From NCBI RefSeq assembly GCF_003075395.1, contig NZ_QDFV01000004.1:423251-487250 (forward strand): DNA of 64,000 bases, read 5' to 3'. The notes under the pieces are model-generated. The model had not been told where the DNA came from and ran no database searches. It was given only the letters and a program-made list of their open reading frames with translations. This DNA is from Microbacterium sp. TPD7012 (GTDB lineage: Bacteria > Actinomycetota > Actinomycetes > Actinomycetales > Microbacteriaceae). This document shows, in pieces, positions 6,576-15,858 of this stretch. Position 1 is the stretch's first letter. Each line of letters starts with the position of its first letter. The position numbers were made by a program, and so were the translations under genes.

Positions 6576-7355
6576 TCACCCGAAGCGGCCAGAGACGTAG
6601 TCCTCGGTCGCCTGTACGGACGGGGTGGTGAAGATCGACGTGGTGTCGTCGTATTCGATCAGCTTCCCGGGCTTTCCCGTGCCGGCGATGTTGAAGAACG
6701 CGGTCTTGTCGGAGACGCGGCTCGCCTGCTGCATGTTGTGGGTGACGATGACGATCGTGAACTCGTTCTTCAGCTCGCCGATCAGCTCCTCGATCGCGTA
6801 GGTCGAGATCGGGTCGAGGGCCGAGCACGGCTCGTCCATCAGCAGCACCTCGGGCGACACGGCGATGGCGCGGGCGATGCACAGACGCTGCTGCTGGCCA
6901 CCGGACAGGCCGGATCCCGGGCGGTCGAGACGGTCCTTGACCTCGTTCCAGAGGTTCGCGCCGGTGAGCGACTTCTCGACGAGTGCGTCCTGGTCGCTCT
7001 TCGACATGCGGCTGTTGTTGAGCTTCACGCCCGCGAGCACGTTCTCCTTGATGGACATCGTGGGGAACGGGTTCGGCCGCTGGAAGACCATGCCGACCTG
7101 GCGACGCACGAGCACCGGGTCGACGCCGGGGCCGTAGAGGTCCTTGCCGTCGAGGAGCACCTCGCCCTCGACGCGGGCGCCGGGGATGACCTCGTGCATG
7201 CGGTTGAGCGTGCGGAGGAAGGTGGACTTGCCGCAGCCCGAGGGGCCGATGAACGCGGTCACGCTGCGCGGCTGGATGTCGAGCGACACCCCTTCGACCG
7301 CGAGGAAGCTGCTGTAGTAGACGTTGAGGTCGTTGACTTCGATGCTCTTGGACAC
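6576..7355 (-). CDS. pstB: phosphate ABC transporter ATPase PstB
   Basis: The 259-residue ATPase energises high-affinity phosphate uptake through PstA/PstC. It shows Walker [10 protein letters not shown] (37-45), the Pst-typical [20 protein letters not shown] segment, Q-loop [11 protein letters not shown] signature LSGGQQQR, Walker B VLLMDEP and the H-loop VTHN. The GTG start at 7355 follows AGGAAA; a longer in-frame reading runs antisense-like through pstA and is not coding. It is last in the pstSCAB operon. Confidence 0.96.
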   Translation of the reverse strand: MSKSIEVNDLNVYYSSFLAVEGVSLDIQPRSVTAFIGPSGCGKSTFLRTLNRMHEVIPGARVEGEVLLDGKDLYGPGVDPVLVRRQVGMVFQRPNPFPTMSIKENVLAGVKLNNSRMSKSDQDALVEKSLTGANLWNEVKDRLDRPGSGLSGGQQQRLCIARAIAVSPEVLLMDEPCSALDPISTYAIEELIGELKNEFTIVIVTHNMQQASRVSDKTAFFNIAGTGKPGKLIEYDDTTSIFTTPSVQATEDYVSGRFG

Positions 7356-7384
7356 GTGGTTTCCTGTTCTGAGTGGTCGGGTGC

Positions 7385-8476
7385 TCAGCGGCCGGTCATC
7401 TTCGGTGCGAACAGCTTCGCGATGAGACGCGCCAGCAGGTTCAGCACCATGACGATGAGGATGAGGGTGAGCGCGGCGGCCCAGGCGCGGGCGACGGCCG
7501 CATCCGGGTTCGTGCCCTGGTTCATGTACTGGTTGTAGGCGAACACCGGAAGGGTCATCATCTGACCGCTGAAGATGTTCGTGTTCAGGCTCTGGGTGAA
7601 TCCGGCGGTGAGCAGCAGCGGGGCCGTCTCGCCGATCACGCGGGAGATGGCCAGCATGATCGAGGTCGTGATGCCGGCGATCGAGGTGGGGAGCACCACC
7701 TTCAGGATGGTCAGCCACTTCGGCACGCCCAGCGCGTACGACGCCTCGCGCAGCTCGTTCGGGACGATCTTCAGGAGCTCCTCGCTGCCGCGCACGACGA
7801 CCGGGGTCATCAGCACGGCGAGGGCGAGGGCGCCCATGAAGCCCATCGAGATACCGGGGCCGACCAGCAGGGCGAACACGGCGTAGACGAAGAGACCGGC
7901 GACGATCGACGGGATGCCGGTCATCACGTCGACGAAGAAGGTGATGCCCTTCGCGAGCCGGCCGCGCCCGTACTCGACCAGGTAGATCGAGGTCATGAGT
8001 CCGATCGGCACCGAGATGATCGTCGCGGTGAGCGTGATCATCACGGTGCCCCAGATCGCGTGCACGATGCCGCCGCCGTCGCCGACGACGTTGCGCATGG
8101 AGTAGCTGAAGAACTCGGCGTCGAACCGCTCGATGCCGTTCGCCACCACGGTCCACAGCAGCGAGACCAGGGGCAGCAGCGCGATCAGGAACGCGGTGGC
8201 GACCAGGGCGGTCATCAGGCGATCGACGGCCTTGCGGCGGCTCTCGACGATCGAGGAGATCACGGTGATGATCACCATGTAGAGCAGGATGCCGACGATC
8301 ACCGTTCCGGCGATGTTGAAGTCGGCCAGGCTCGACCCCGCGGCGGCGACGCCGAAGACGGCGGCGGAGATGACGAAGGAGCCGGCGAGGAGGGCCCAGG
8401 GCGCCCACTTGGGCAGTCGGCCGGAGGTGAGGACCGCCGTGTGCGGCGTGACGGGAGCAGCGGTGAGGGTGGTCAT
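7385..8476 (-). CDS. pstA: phosphate ABC transporter permease PstA
   Basis: The 363-residue integral membrane protein has about six membrane segments and the permease coupling motif around [20 protein letters not shown], which contacts the ATPase. It forms the phosphate channel with PstC. The start (ATG 8474-8476) lies 1 nt from the pstC stop, so the two are translationally coupled. An extended N-terminus carries one additional hydrophobic pair (about residues 25-70), as in other actinobacterial PstA. Confidence 0.95.
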   Translation of the reverse strand: MTTLTAAPVTPHTAVLTSGRLPKWAPWALLAGSFVISAAVFGVAAAGSSLADFNIAGTVIVGILLYMVIITVISSIVESRRKAVDRLMTALVATAFLIALLPLVSLLWTVVANGIERFDAEFFSYSMRNVVGDGGGIVHAIWGTVMITLTATIISVPIGLMTSIYLVEYGRGRLAKGITFFVDVMTGIPSIVAGLFVYAVFALLVGPGISMGFMGALALAVLMTPVVVRGSEELLKIVPNELREASYALGVPKWLTILKVVLPTSIAGITTSIMLAISRVIGETAPLLLTAGFTQSLNTNIFSGQMMTLPVFAYNQYMNQGTNPDAAVARAWAAALTLILIVMVLNLLARLIAKLFAPKMTGR

Positions 8477-8477
8477 G

Positions 8478-9455
8478 TCAGTTCGCTCCCGAGAACTCGG
8501 CGCGGCGGGCGACGATCCAGCGCGCCAGCGCATTGACCGCGAAGGTCACGACGAAGAGGATGAGGCCGGTGGCGATGAGGGTGTTGACGCCCGTGTCGTG
8601 CGCCTCGGGGAAGGCGAGCGCGATGTTCGCGGGGATGGGCGTCGGGTTCGTCGAGGTGAGCACGAGGAAGCTGACGACCGCGGAGGGGGAGAGGACCATG
8701 GTCACGGCCATGGTCTCGCCGAGTGCGCGTCCGAGGGCGAGCATCGCTGCGGAGACCATGCCGCCGCGGGCGAACGGCAGGACCGCCATGCGCACCATCT
8801 CCCAGCGCGTCGATCCGAGCGCGAGCGCGGCCTCCTCGTGCAGCTTCGGAGTCTGCAGGAAGACCTCGCGGCAGATCGCTGTCATGATCGGGATGCACAT
8901 CACGGCGAGCACGAGCGATGCGGTGAGGATGGTCTTGCCGGTCGACGAGACCTGGCCCTGGAAGAACGGCACCCACGAGGCGTTCGTGTTCAGCCAGGCG
9001 TAGATCGGCTGCAGGAGGGGCGCGAGCACCAGACCGCCCCAGAGGCCGAAGACCACCGAGGGGACGGCGGCCAGCAGGTCGATGATGTAGCCGAGGAACG
9101 CGGCCAGACGCCGGTGGGCGTAGTGCGAGATGAACAGCGCGATGCCGATCGCGATCGGAGCGGCGATGAGCAGCGCGATGAACGACGCCCAGAGCGTTCC
9201 GAAGACGAGCGGACCCACATAGGTCCAGAAGGACTCGCCGCGGAGGATGTGGTTGTCGCTCGTGTCGAGCTGGAACGCCGGGATGCTCTGGATGACGAGG
9301 AAGGCGGCGACGAGCACCAGGACGATGAGGATGACCACCCCCGCCCCGAGCGCGGTGCCGGAGAAGACCCGGTCGCCGAGTCGCTGCTTGGCCTTGATCG
9401 GTGCGGGCGGCGCCTTGGTCGGTGCCGGAGTCGGCGCCTGCGCGGTCGTGCTCAT
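8478..9455 (-). CDS. pstC: phosphate ABC transporter permease PstC
   Basis: The 325-residue membrane protein starts with a Pro/Ala-rich cytoplasmic tail and has six or so membrane helices. The coupling motif EEAALALGSTRWEMVRMAVL and the PSVVFGLWGGLVLAP segment are typical of PstC. It pairs with PstA. It is separated from pstS by a strong hairpin, which should lower its expression relative to the binding protein. Confidence 0.95.
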   Translation of the reverse strand: MSTTAQAPTPAPTKAPPAPIKAKQRLGDRVFSGTALGAGVVILIVLVLVAAFLVIQSIPAFQLDTSDNHILRGESFWTYVGPLVFGTLWASFIALLIAAPIAIGIALFISHYAHRRLAAFLGYIIDLLAAVPSVVFGLWGGLVLAPLLQPIYAWLNTNASWVPFFQGQVSSTGKTILTASLVLAVMCIPIMTAICREVFLQTPKLHEEAALALGSTRWEMVRMAVLPFARGGMVSAAMLALGRALGETMAVTMVLSPSAVVSFLVLTSTNPTPIPANIALAFPEAHDTGVNTLIATGLILFVVTFAVNALARWIVARRAEFSGAN

Positions 9456-9507
9456 GATCTCCCTGTTTCGGGCCGGGTCGAGGTGGAGCGGGTGCTGACC
9501 CGGCGGA

Positions 9508-9536
9508 GCCCCCGCGTCCGATCGGGACGCGGGGGC
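9508..9536 (-). terminator. attenuating hairpin between pstS and pstC
   Basis: A perfect 12-bp stem (GCCCCCGCGTCC with its complement, 5-nt loop) has no U-tract. It would allow partial readthrough and stabilise pstS mRNA. Confidence 0.7.
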
Positions 9537-9560
9537 ACCGCCGTCAGTGGGTGGGCGGGA

Positions 9561-10664
9561 TCAGCCGACCTGGATCAGATCGATCGCGGCGAGCACCTGC
9601 TCGCGCAGACCCTCCGAGATCGGTGCGCTGCCGGCGTTGTCGGCAGCGGCCTTCTGACCGTCCTCGCTCGCGATGTAGGAGAAGTACTCCTTCACGAGCT
9701 CGGCGACGTTGGTGTCCTCGTACTGCTCGCAGCCGATCAGGTAGCTGACCAGCGCGATCGGGTAGGCGCCGTCCGCGGCGGATGCCGGGTCGACATCGAA
9801 GACGAGGTCGCCCTCGCCGCGGCCCTCGACCAGCGGCGAGCCCTCGACGAGCTTCGCGGCAGCCTCGGCCGAGTAGGCGACGAAGTCCTCGCCGACGCCC
9901 ACGTGCACCTGGCCGAGGTCGCCGACCTGCGACGCGTCGGCGAAGCCGATCGCACCGTTGCCGGCGCCGATCGCCTGGACGACACCCGAGGTGCCCTGAG
10001 CGGCTTCGCCGCCCTGGATCGGCCAGACATCGGCCGGCTCGTAGGTCCAGACGTCACCGGCGGTGGCGCTGAGGTACTTCGTGAACGTCTCCTGCGTGCC
10101 CGAGGGGTCGGAGCGGTGGACCGGCGAGATGGCCAGGTCGGGCAGCTTGACGCCGTCGTTCAGGTCGGCGATGGCCGGGTCGTTCCAGTTGGTGATGGTG
10201 CCCGCGAAGATGCCCGCGATGGTGGCGGCATCCAGGTTCAGGGTGTCGACGCCCTCGAGGTTGAATGCGACCGCGACGGGGGAGATGTAGAGCGGGACCT
10301 CGACGATGTCGTCGGTCGTGCAGGCGCCGAAGCCCCCGGCTGCGACCTCTTCGTCGTTGAACGCGCGGTCGGAGCCGATGAAGTTGCTGCCGCCTTCGAG
10401 GAAGTTCTCACGACCCGTGCCCGAACCGGTGGGCTCGTAGTTGACGGTGACGTCGGGGTTCGCGGTCTGGAACGCGGCGACCCAGGCCTCCTGGGCGGCG
10501 GTCTGCGAGGACGCGCCGGTCGCGTCGATGGTGCCGGAGAGCGTGGACTCCGAGGGCTGGTCGGCGGAGCCGCCGGTGCCGCCTTCGTTCGCGGCACAGC
10601 CGGCGAGTGCGAGAGCGGCGACGGCGCCGATGGCGCCGATTCGTGCGATTCGGGAGATCTTCAC
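9561..10664 (-). CDS. pstS: phosphate-binding lipoprotein PstS
   Basis: The 367-residue extracellular phosphate receptor has a lipoprotein signal with lipobox LAGC (about residue 23), then a phosphate-binding fold: GASSQTAAQEAWVAAFQTAN near the start and VHRSDPSGTQETFTKYL in the middle, which carries the anion-binding Ser/Thr/Asp/Arg residues. The start is GTG preceded by GAAGGA. It heads the pst operon and lies behind a PHO-box-like repeat, so RegX3 control in phosphate limitation is expected. Confidence 0.96.
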   Translation of the reverse strand: MKISRIARIGAIGAVAALALAGCAANEGGTGGSADQPSESTLSGTIDATGASSQTAAQEAWVAAFQTANPDVTVNYEPTGSGTGRENFLEGGSNFIGSDRAFNDEEVAAGGFGACTTDDIVEVPLYISPVAVAFNLEGVDTLNLDAATIAGIFAGTITNWNDPAIADLNDGVKLPDLAISPVHRSDPSGTQETFTKYLSATAGDVWTYEPADVWPIQGGEAAQGTSGVVQAIGAGNGAIGFADASQVGDLGQVHVGVGEDFVAYSAEAAAKLVEGSPLVEGRGEGDLVFDVDPASAADGAYPIALVSYLIGCEQYEDTNVAELVKEYFSYIASEDGQKAAADNAGSAPISEGLREQVLAAIDLIQVG

Positions 10665-10714
10665 TGTGGATCCTTCGATCTTGGAGGGTGGGGCCCGGTG
10701 CAGGGCACACAGTG

Positions 10715-10769
10715 ACGCTAAGTGCGGCGGTTAACGAGACTCTCCCGCGCAGGTGAACGGCAGGTGAAC
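10715..10769 (-). promoter_or_regulatory. pstS promoter with PHO box
   Basis: On the coding strand two GTTCACCTGC repeats are spaced 11 bp (GGTGAAC on the plus strand at 10752-10758 and 10763-10769). A GTTAACC copy (10735-10729) sits over the -35 position, and TAGCGT (10720-10715) is a -10. This matches the actinobacterial PhoP/RegX3 PHO-box pattern. Confidence 0.75.
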
Positions 10770-10823
10770 GACGAGCGACTCTCTGGGGCGGACCCGGAGG
10801 ATTGCGGGGGACGCGCGAGGTCG

Positions 10824-11822
10824 TCAGACCTTGGGGATGTGGGTCTCGATCGAGATGATGCCGGAGCCGGGGTTCGTGGCGGAGAGGTGCACGACCGAGA
10901 AGGCCCCGGGCTCGAGGTCGGCCGCGCTGCTGAGATAGGACCCCTGGATGGTGCCGGTCGCGAGAGCGATCTCCGACAGCAGGCCGGGGAGCACAGGGCC
11001 GTGACTGCAGAGCACGGCCGGCTTCCCGGCACGGACACGGCGGCCGACGACGGCACGGAGATCGGAGGTGCCGTCCTCCCACGCGTCCTGGCTGATCTTC
11101 TCGGTCTTCACGAGTTTGCGATCGAGGGCCTTGGCGAGCGGTCTGACCGTCTCGATGCATCGCACGGCATCGCTGGTGACGATCTTGCGGGCGCCGAAGG
11201 CGTGCAGCGGACCCACGATCGAGGCCGCCTGCTTCCGTCCGCGCTCGGTCAGCGGACGTGCGGCATCCGTGCCGTCCCACTCCGACCGCGACAGAGCCTT
11301 CGCATGCCGCAGGGCGATCACCGGGAACGTGCGCAGGACGCCGTCTTCGACGAGGTTCGTGAAGAAGTCGAGGATCTCGAGGTCCACCGGGTAGCTGAGC
11401 CGCTCCCGCGCCTTCTTGGCGCTCACCCACTCCACCGCGGCGATCTCGCGATTCGGCACGAACGTGGACGTGCGGATCGCGTCGTCGGTGGCCTCGGCTG
11501 CCCAGTAGTGCACGACCTTCTGCTTCTGCGAGGCGAGGTGATAGCGGCTCACGCCCACCGGCACGCCCAGGGACACCCGGATGCCGGTCTCCTCGTGCAC
11601 CTCGCGCACGGCCGTCTCGGCGAGCATCTCGCCCGGGTCGACCTTGCCCTTGGGGAGCGTGACGTCGCGGTACTTCGTGCGGTGGATCAACAGGATGCGG
11701 AGCTTGCCGTCGACGATGCGCCAGACCACGGCGCCCGCGGCGTACACGGCCTTGTCGGTCCACTTCGACGCCGGGGGCGGCGTCCGCTCGGCCCGAGCCC
11801 TCTGCTCCTGCCGGACCGTCAT
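10824..11822 (-). CDS. mutT1: Nudix hydrolase fused to SixA-like phosphatase (MutT1-like)
   Basis: The 332-residue two-domain protein begins with a Nudix domain holding the box [20 protein letters not shown] ... EETGI (about residues 57-80). The C-terminal half is a histidine phosphatase domain with [11 protein letters not shown], although its N-terminal motif is atypical (IHRTK-type strings belong to the Nudix part). Mycobacterial MutT1 has this architecture and cleans up 8-oxo-dGTP and diadenosine polyphosphates. It overlaps the ppk stop/start by 4 bp, the same pairing as in Mycobacterium (mutT1-ppk1), so it probably forms an operon with ppk. Confidence 0.85.
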   Translation of the reverse strand: MTVRQEQRARAERTPPPASKWTDKAVYAAGAVVWRIVDGKLRILLIHRTKYRDVTLPKGKVDPGEMLAETAVREVHEETGIRVSLGVPVGVSRYHLASQKQKVVHYWAAEATDDAIRTSTFVPNREIAAVEWVSAKKARERLSYPVDLEILDFFTNLVEDGVLRTFPVIALRHAKALSRSEWDGTDAARPLTERGRKQAASIVGPLHAFGARKIVTSDAVRCIETVRPLAKALDRKLVKTEKISQDAWEDGTSDLRAVVGRRVRAGKPAVLCSHGPVLPGLLSEIALATGTIQGSYLSSAADLEPGAFSVVHLSATNPGSGIISIETHIPKV

Positions 11823-13993
11823 CGCACCGCCCGTGCGCGGCGCCGCCGCTGGATCAACCCCATGGTCTTATCCTGCAGGTCGACGAGCGGCTTGCCGTCG
11901 GCATCCTCGGCGTGCCGCGTCCACACGCCCTCCGCGCCGAGGTGCCACGAAGTGGTGCCGGCGTCCATGGCGAGGTCGAAGAACGACAGCAGCTCCTTGA
12001 GGTGGGCGGGGTCCGAGACGCGCACGAGCGCCTCGACCCGACGGTCGAGGTTGCGGTGCATCATGTCGGCGCTGCCGATGTAGACCTGCGGGTCGCCGTC
12101 GTTCTCGAAGGCGAAGATGCGCGAGTGCTCCAGATACCGGCCCAGGATGCTGCGCACCGTGATGTTGTCGCTGATCCCCTCGAGGTCGGTCCGGAGGCTG
12201 CAGATGCCGCGCACCCACACCTCGACCTTCACCCCGGCGGCGCTGGCGCGGTACAGGGCGTCGATGATCTCCTCGTCGACCATCGAGTTGACCTTGATGC
12301 GGATGTGCGCGGGCTTGCCGGCCTCGGCGTTCTTGCGCTCGGCGTCGATCTGGCGCACCAGGCCCTTGCGCAGGTGGAGCGGCGCGACGAGCAGGCGCTT
12401 GAACTTCTTCTCGATCGCGTAGCCGCTGAGCTCGTTGAAGAGGCGGGTGAGGTCCTTGCCGACCTGCGCGTCGGCCGTGAACAGACCGAAGTCCTCGTAG
12501 ATGCGGCTGGTCTTCGGGTTGTAGTTGCCCGTGCCGACGTGGGAGTAGTGCTGGAGCTTGCCGTCCTCCTCGCGGATGACGAGGGCGAGCTTGCAGTGGG
12601 TCTTCAGACCGACCAGACCGTAGACGACGTGCACGCCGGCCTTTTCCAGCTTGCGGGCCCAGACGATGTTGTTCGCCTCGTCGAAACGGGCCTTCACCTC
12701 GACCAGGGCGAGCACCTGCTTGCCGGCCTCGGCGGCGTCGATGAGCGCCTGCACGATCGGGCTGTCGCCCGACGTGCGGTACAGCGTCTGCTTGATCGCC
12801 AGCACGTGAGGATCGCGGGCCGCCTGCTCGAGGAACGCCTGCACGCTGGTCGTGAACGACTCGTACGGGTGGTGCACGAGCACGTCGGACTTGCGGATCG
12901 CCTTGAAGATGTCGGCGCGCGAGTTGGATCCGGTGGGCTGGAAGGCCACGGCCGTGGTGGGCAGGTGCGGCGGGTAGCGCAGGTCCGGCCGGTCGATGCG
13001 GGACAGGTCGAAGAGACCGCGCAGGTCGAGAAGGCCCGGCAGGCGATAGACCTCGAGGTCCGTGATGTCGAGCTCGCGGACCAGCAGGTCCATCGTGACC
13101 TCGTCCATGTCGTCGGTGATCTCGAGACGGATCGGCGGGCCGAAGCGTCGGCGGAGGAGCTCCGCCTCGAGAGCCTGGATGAGGTTCTCGCTCTCGTCCT
13201 CCTCGATCTCCACGTCTTCGTTGCGGGTGAGCCGGAACGCGTGGTGGTCGAGCACCTCCATGCCGGGGAAGAGGTCGCCCAGGTGGTTGGCGATCAGCTC
13301 CTCGAGGCGCAGGAACCTCTTGATCTCGCCGTGACCGGGGACCTCGACGAAGCGCGGGAGCATCGGCGGCACCTTGAGGCGGGCGAATTCCTGGCGGCCG
13401 GTACGGGCGTTGCGGATGCGGATGGCGAGGTTCAGCGAGAGACCGGAGATGTACGGGAAGGGGTGGGCGGGGTCGACCGCCAGGGGCATCAGCACGGGGA
13501 AGACCTGCGCGCCGAAGTAGTCCGACAGCGCGGAGCGCTCCTCCTCGGTGAGCTCGGACCAGTCGGTGATCTCGATCCCGGCATCCGCGAGGGCGGGACG
13601 GACGAGGTCGGTCCATGCCGCGGCATGGCGCAGCTGCAGGGCGTGCGCCTCACGGGAGATGTCGGCGAGGGCGTCGACGGGGGAGCGGCCGATGTTCGTG
13701 GGCACCGCGAGGCCGGTCATGATGCGTCGCTTGAGACCCGCGACGCGGACCATGAAGAACTCGTCGAGGTTGCTGGCGAAGATCGCCAGGAAGTTCGCCC
13801 GCTCGAGCTCGGGCAGCGACGGATCCTCGGCGAGCTCCAGCACGCGCTGGTTGAACGCCAGCCAGCTCAGCTCCCGGTCGAGGTACCGGTGGTCAGGGAG
13901 CAGGGCGTCGGGCGACTCGACGGCGTCGAAGTCGTCGTCTTCGGCGTCACCGAGGCCGGCGTCGGTGAGTGCGGGATCGATCATGGGGTACAT
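11819..13993 (-). CDS. ppk: polyphosphate kinase
   Basis: The 724-residue PPK1 reversibly makes polyphosphate from ATP. It has the N-terminal helical domain ([20 protein letters not shown] near residue 37), the head domain, and two catalytic C-terminal domains. The [20 protein letters not shown] segment holds the autophosphorylated His region, and [20 protein letters not shown] is the second ATP-binding motif. The start is ATGTACCCC; a second ATG three codons on is possible. A PHO-box-like repeat lies directly upstream, linking polyphosphate synthesis to phosphate limitation. Confidence 0.95.
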   Translation of the reverse strand: MYPMIDPALTDAGLGDAEDDDFDAVESPDALLPDHRYLDRELSWLAFNQRVLELAEDPSLPELERANFLAIFASNLDEFFMVRVAGLKRRIMTGLAVPTNIGRSPVDALADISREAHALQLRHAAAWTDLVRPALADAGIEITDWSELTEEERSALSDYFGAQVFPVLMPLAVDPAHPFPYISGLSLNLAIRIRNARTGRQEFARLKVPPMLPRFVEVPGHGEIKRFLRLEELIANHLGDLFPGMEVLDHHAFRLTRNEDVEIEEDESENLIQALEAELLRRRFGPPIRLEITDDMDEVTMDLLVRELDITDLEVYRLPGLLDLRGLFDLSRIDRPDLRYPPHLPTTAVAFQPTGSNSRADIFKAIRKSDVLVHHPYESFTTSVQAFLEQAARDPHVLAIKQTLYRTSGDSPIVQALIDAAEAGKQVLALVEVKARFDEANNIVWARKLEKAGVHVVYGLVGLKTHCKLALVIREEDGKLQHYSHVGTGNYNPKTSRIYEDFGLFTADAQVGKDLTRLFNELSGYAIEKKFKRLLVAPLHLRKGLVRQIDAERKNAEAGKPAHIRIKVNSMVDEEIIDALYRASAAGVKVEVWVRGICSLRTDLEGISDNITVRSILGRYLEHSRIFAFENDGDPQVYIGSADMMHRNLDRRVEALVRVSDPAHLKELLSFFDLAMDAGTTSWHLGAEGVWTRHAEDADGKPLVDLQDKTMGLIQRRRRARAVR

Positions 13994-14006
13994 CTAATCA
14001 CCGCGA

Positions 14007-14024
14007 GGTGACGCGCGTGTGAAC
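14007..14024 (-). promoter_or_regulatory. PHO-box-like repeat before ppk
   Basis: GGTGAC (14007) and TGTGAAC (14018) are spaced 11 bp in the 43-bp gap between glnR and ppk, in the same orientation as the repeats at pstS. Confidence 0.5.
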
Positions 14025-14036
14025 GGACCCGATCCG

Positions 14037-14726
14037 TTACCGGGCTGCCGCTACGGTCTCGTCTTCGTACACGTTGAACCGGTAGCCGACGTTGCGCACC
14101 GTTCCGATGATCTGCTCCTGGTCGCCCAGCTTCGCGCGGAGGCGGCGCACGTGCACGTCGACCGTGCGGGTGCCGCCGAAGTAGTCGTAGCCCCACACCT
14201 CGCTGAGCAGCTGCTCACGCGTGAAGACGCGCGACGGGTGGGTCGCGAGGAAGTGCAGCAGCTGGAACTCCTTGTAGGTGAGATCCAGCGGCTTGCCGCG
14301 CAGCTTCGCGGAGTAGGACTGCTCGTCGATCGTGACGCCGGAGGCCTGCACCCTGGAGGGTTCGGCGACCTCGTCGCGGCGGGCGAGCGCGAGCCGGATG
14401 CGCGCGTCGATCTCGGCGGGGCCGGCGGTCACGAGCAGGACGTCGTCGATTCCCCAGTCGCCGGAGAGGGCGCTCATGCCGCCCTCCGTGACGACGAGGA
14501 GCAGCGGGGCATCCTGCCCGGTGGCGCGGAGGAGGCGGCACAGCGACTTCGCGCCGACCAGGTCGTGGCGGCCGTCGACGACCACGACGTCATAATCCGG
14601 GGCGCTGACGAGCTGTGCCGGTTCGGCGGGGATCTGGCGGACCCGGTGGCTGAGCAGTTCGAGGGCGGGCAGAACCTGCTCCGACAGCGGAGCGTTGGTC
14701 AGAACCAGCACCAGGGCCACGCGCAC
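14037..14726 (-). CDS. glnR: GlnR-type orphan response regulator
   Basis: The 229-residue protein has an atypical receiver domain with D51 in [20 protein letters not shown] and the GlnR-specific [19 protein letters not shown] and [10 protein letters not shown] strings, then an OmpR-type winged helix ([46 protein letters not shown]). GlnR controls nitrogen assimilation genes in actinobacteria and usually has no dedicated kinase; none is next to it here. It lies just upstream of ppk on the same strand with a 43-bp gap that holds the ppk PHO box. Confidence 0.9.
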   Translation of the reverse strand: MRVALVLVLTNAPLSEQVLPALELLSHRVRQIPAEPAQLVSAPDYDVVVVDGRHDLVGAKSLCRLLRATGQDAPLLLVVTEGGMSALSGDWGIDDVLLVTAGPAEIDARIRLALARRDEVAEPSRVQASGVTIDEQSYSAKLRGKPLDLTYKEFQLLHFLATHPSRVFTREQLLSEVWGYDYFGGTRTVDVHVRRLRAKLGDQEQIIGTVRNVGYRFNVYEDETVAAAR

Positions 14727-14794
14727 TCCTCACCGGCGCGGGGGTCGACGCCGTGCCGCCATGATACCGGCACCGGATGCGCAACAATGGTGTC

Positions 14795-15085
14795 ATGTCC
14801 GAACCAGCGCTCGCACCGCGTAATGCCCTCGTCGGCGTGGTCGCCGTGTGGGTCACCGCCTTCGTCGCGACCGTGGCCGTCGGGATCTTCGTGCCGGAGG
14901 AATGGCGCGTCCCGTGGATGCTCGTCGCCTTCGGCGGCATCGTGCTGCTCTCGTTCGCCGTGCAGCTCTGGTACGGCCGCACCCAGGGGTTCATCTTCCG
15001 GGTGGCCGGCAGCGTCACGGGCGCGCTCGTGCTGATGGGATTGATCTCGGTCGGCTTCGGCATCGCCGCGCTGCTGCCGACCTGA
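14795..15085 (+). CDS. small integral membrane protein, unknown function
   Basis: The 96-residue protein has three hydrophobic segments (about 12-33, 40-60 and 70-93). No named domain is recognised. I chose the ATG at 14795: AACAAT (14783-14788), 6 nt upstream, fits a leaderless promoter although its first base is A rather than T. The gene is divergent from glnR and heads a same-strand run leading to the nitrobindin-like and YgfZ genes. Confidence 0.7.
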   Translation: MSEPALAPRNALVGVVAVWVTAFVATVAVGIFVPEEWRVPWMLVAFGGIVLLSFAVQLWYGRTQGFIFRVAGSVTGALVLMGLISVGFGIAALLPT

Positions 15086-15106
15086 CCTCCGCGTCCCGCC
15101 GCGCGG

Positions 15107-15112
15107 TAAGGT
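15107..15112 (+). promoter_or_regulatory. -10 element TAAGGT, leaderless start
   Basis: TAAGGT lies 6 nt before the ATG at 15119. Confidence 0.55.
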
Positions 15113-15118
15113 GGAGGC

Positions 15119-15232
15119 ATGGACCTCATGGCGCTCGAAATCTTCTTCATCGGCCTGCTGGGCCTTGCGAGCCTCGCTATCGTCTTCGTCTCGGCCGTGG
15201 TTCTGCGCAACCTCTTCCGCGGCCAGCGCTGA
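15119..15232 (+). CDS. 37-residue single-pass membrane microprotein
   Basis: The short frame starts MDLMALEIFFIGLLGLASLA and ends RNLFRGQR: one hydrophobic helix and a positively charged cytoplasmic tail. A TAAGGT -10 element 6 nt upstream and the next gene starting 6 bp after its stop support real expression. The function is unknown. It may modulate a membrane partner. Confidence 0.6.
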   Translation: MDLMALEIFFIGLLGLASLAIVFVSAVVLRNLFRGQR

Positions 15233-15238
15233 CGCATC

Positions 15239-15841
15239 GTGCTCGATCTGCCCACCGACCTCCCCGCCGACCTCGCCCCGCTCGCGTGGCTGATCGGCGT
15301 GTGGGCGGGCACCGGTGTCATCGACTACCCCGTCGGCGACGAGCGCCTGCAGGGCGAGTTCGTCCATCGGGTCAGCTTCAGTCATGACGGCGGCCCGTAC
15401 CTCAACTACTCGGGGACCGCGACGTTCACCGGCGAGGACCAGGCGGTGTCGATCCCGCTGATCGCCGAGACCGGATTCTGGCGCCTCTCGCGCCCGGCGT
15501 CCGCGGCGGACCCCGGTCCGGCGCTGCTTCCCCCGCAGGCCGATGTCGTCACCCGCACGGTCGACGACGTCGAGAGCCTGCGCGCGGCGAACGGCGCCTT
15601 CCCGATCGAGGTCTCGCTCGCGCATTCCGACGGCATGCTGGAGCTCTACCTGGGCGAGATCAACGGCCCGCGGGTCGACATCGCCTCGGATGCCGTCGTG
15701 CGCGCGGCCGGCACGAAGGACTACGGCGCGGCATCGCGCATGTACGGACTCGTCGACGGGCACATGCTGTGGGCGTGGGACATCGCGGCCCTCGGAACGC
15801 CGCTGCGCGCGCACGCCTCGGCGCGACTGGCCAAGGTCTGA
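15239..15841 (+). CDS. nitrobindin-like heme-binding beta-barrel protein
   Basis: The 200-residue protein fits the nitrobindin/THAP4 C-terminal family (FABP-like barrel). It has the N-terminal LIGVWAGTGVIDYP motif, a central FVHRVSFSHDGGPYLNYSGT strand pair, ETGFWRLSRP and the C-terminal YGLVDGHMLWAWDIAALGTP. Family members bind ferric heme and can isomerise peroxynitrite; that role is inferred. GTG is the start, 6 bp after the preceding microprotein stop, so translation is probably coupled. It is followed closely by ygfZ. Confidence 0.85.
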   Translation: MLDLPTDLPADLAPLAWLIGVWAGTGVIDYPVGDERLQGEFVHRVSFSHDGGPYLNYSGTATFTGEDQAVSIPLIAETGFWRLSRPASAADPGPALLPPQADVVTRTVDDVESLRAANGAFPIEVSLAHSDGMLELYLGEINGPRVDIASDAVVRAAGTKDYGAASRMYGLVDGHMLWAWDIAALGTPLRAHASARLAKV

Positions 15842-15858
15842 GACGGGTGGGATCCGAC

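Noticed and set aside
8289..10715. Very long plus-strand open frame opposite pstC and pstS
   Set aside because: It is rich in Arg/Asp/Gly, has no domain, and mirrors real minus-strand genes in a high-GC genome; typical shadow frame.
11912..14011. Long plus-strand open frame opposite ppk
   Set aside because: The minus-strand PPK motifs are unambiguous; the opposite frame is a GC shadow with low-complexity composition.
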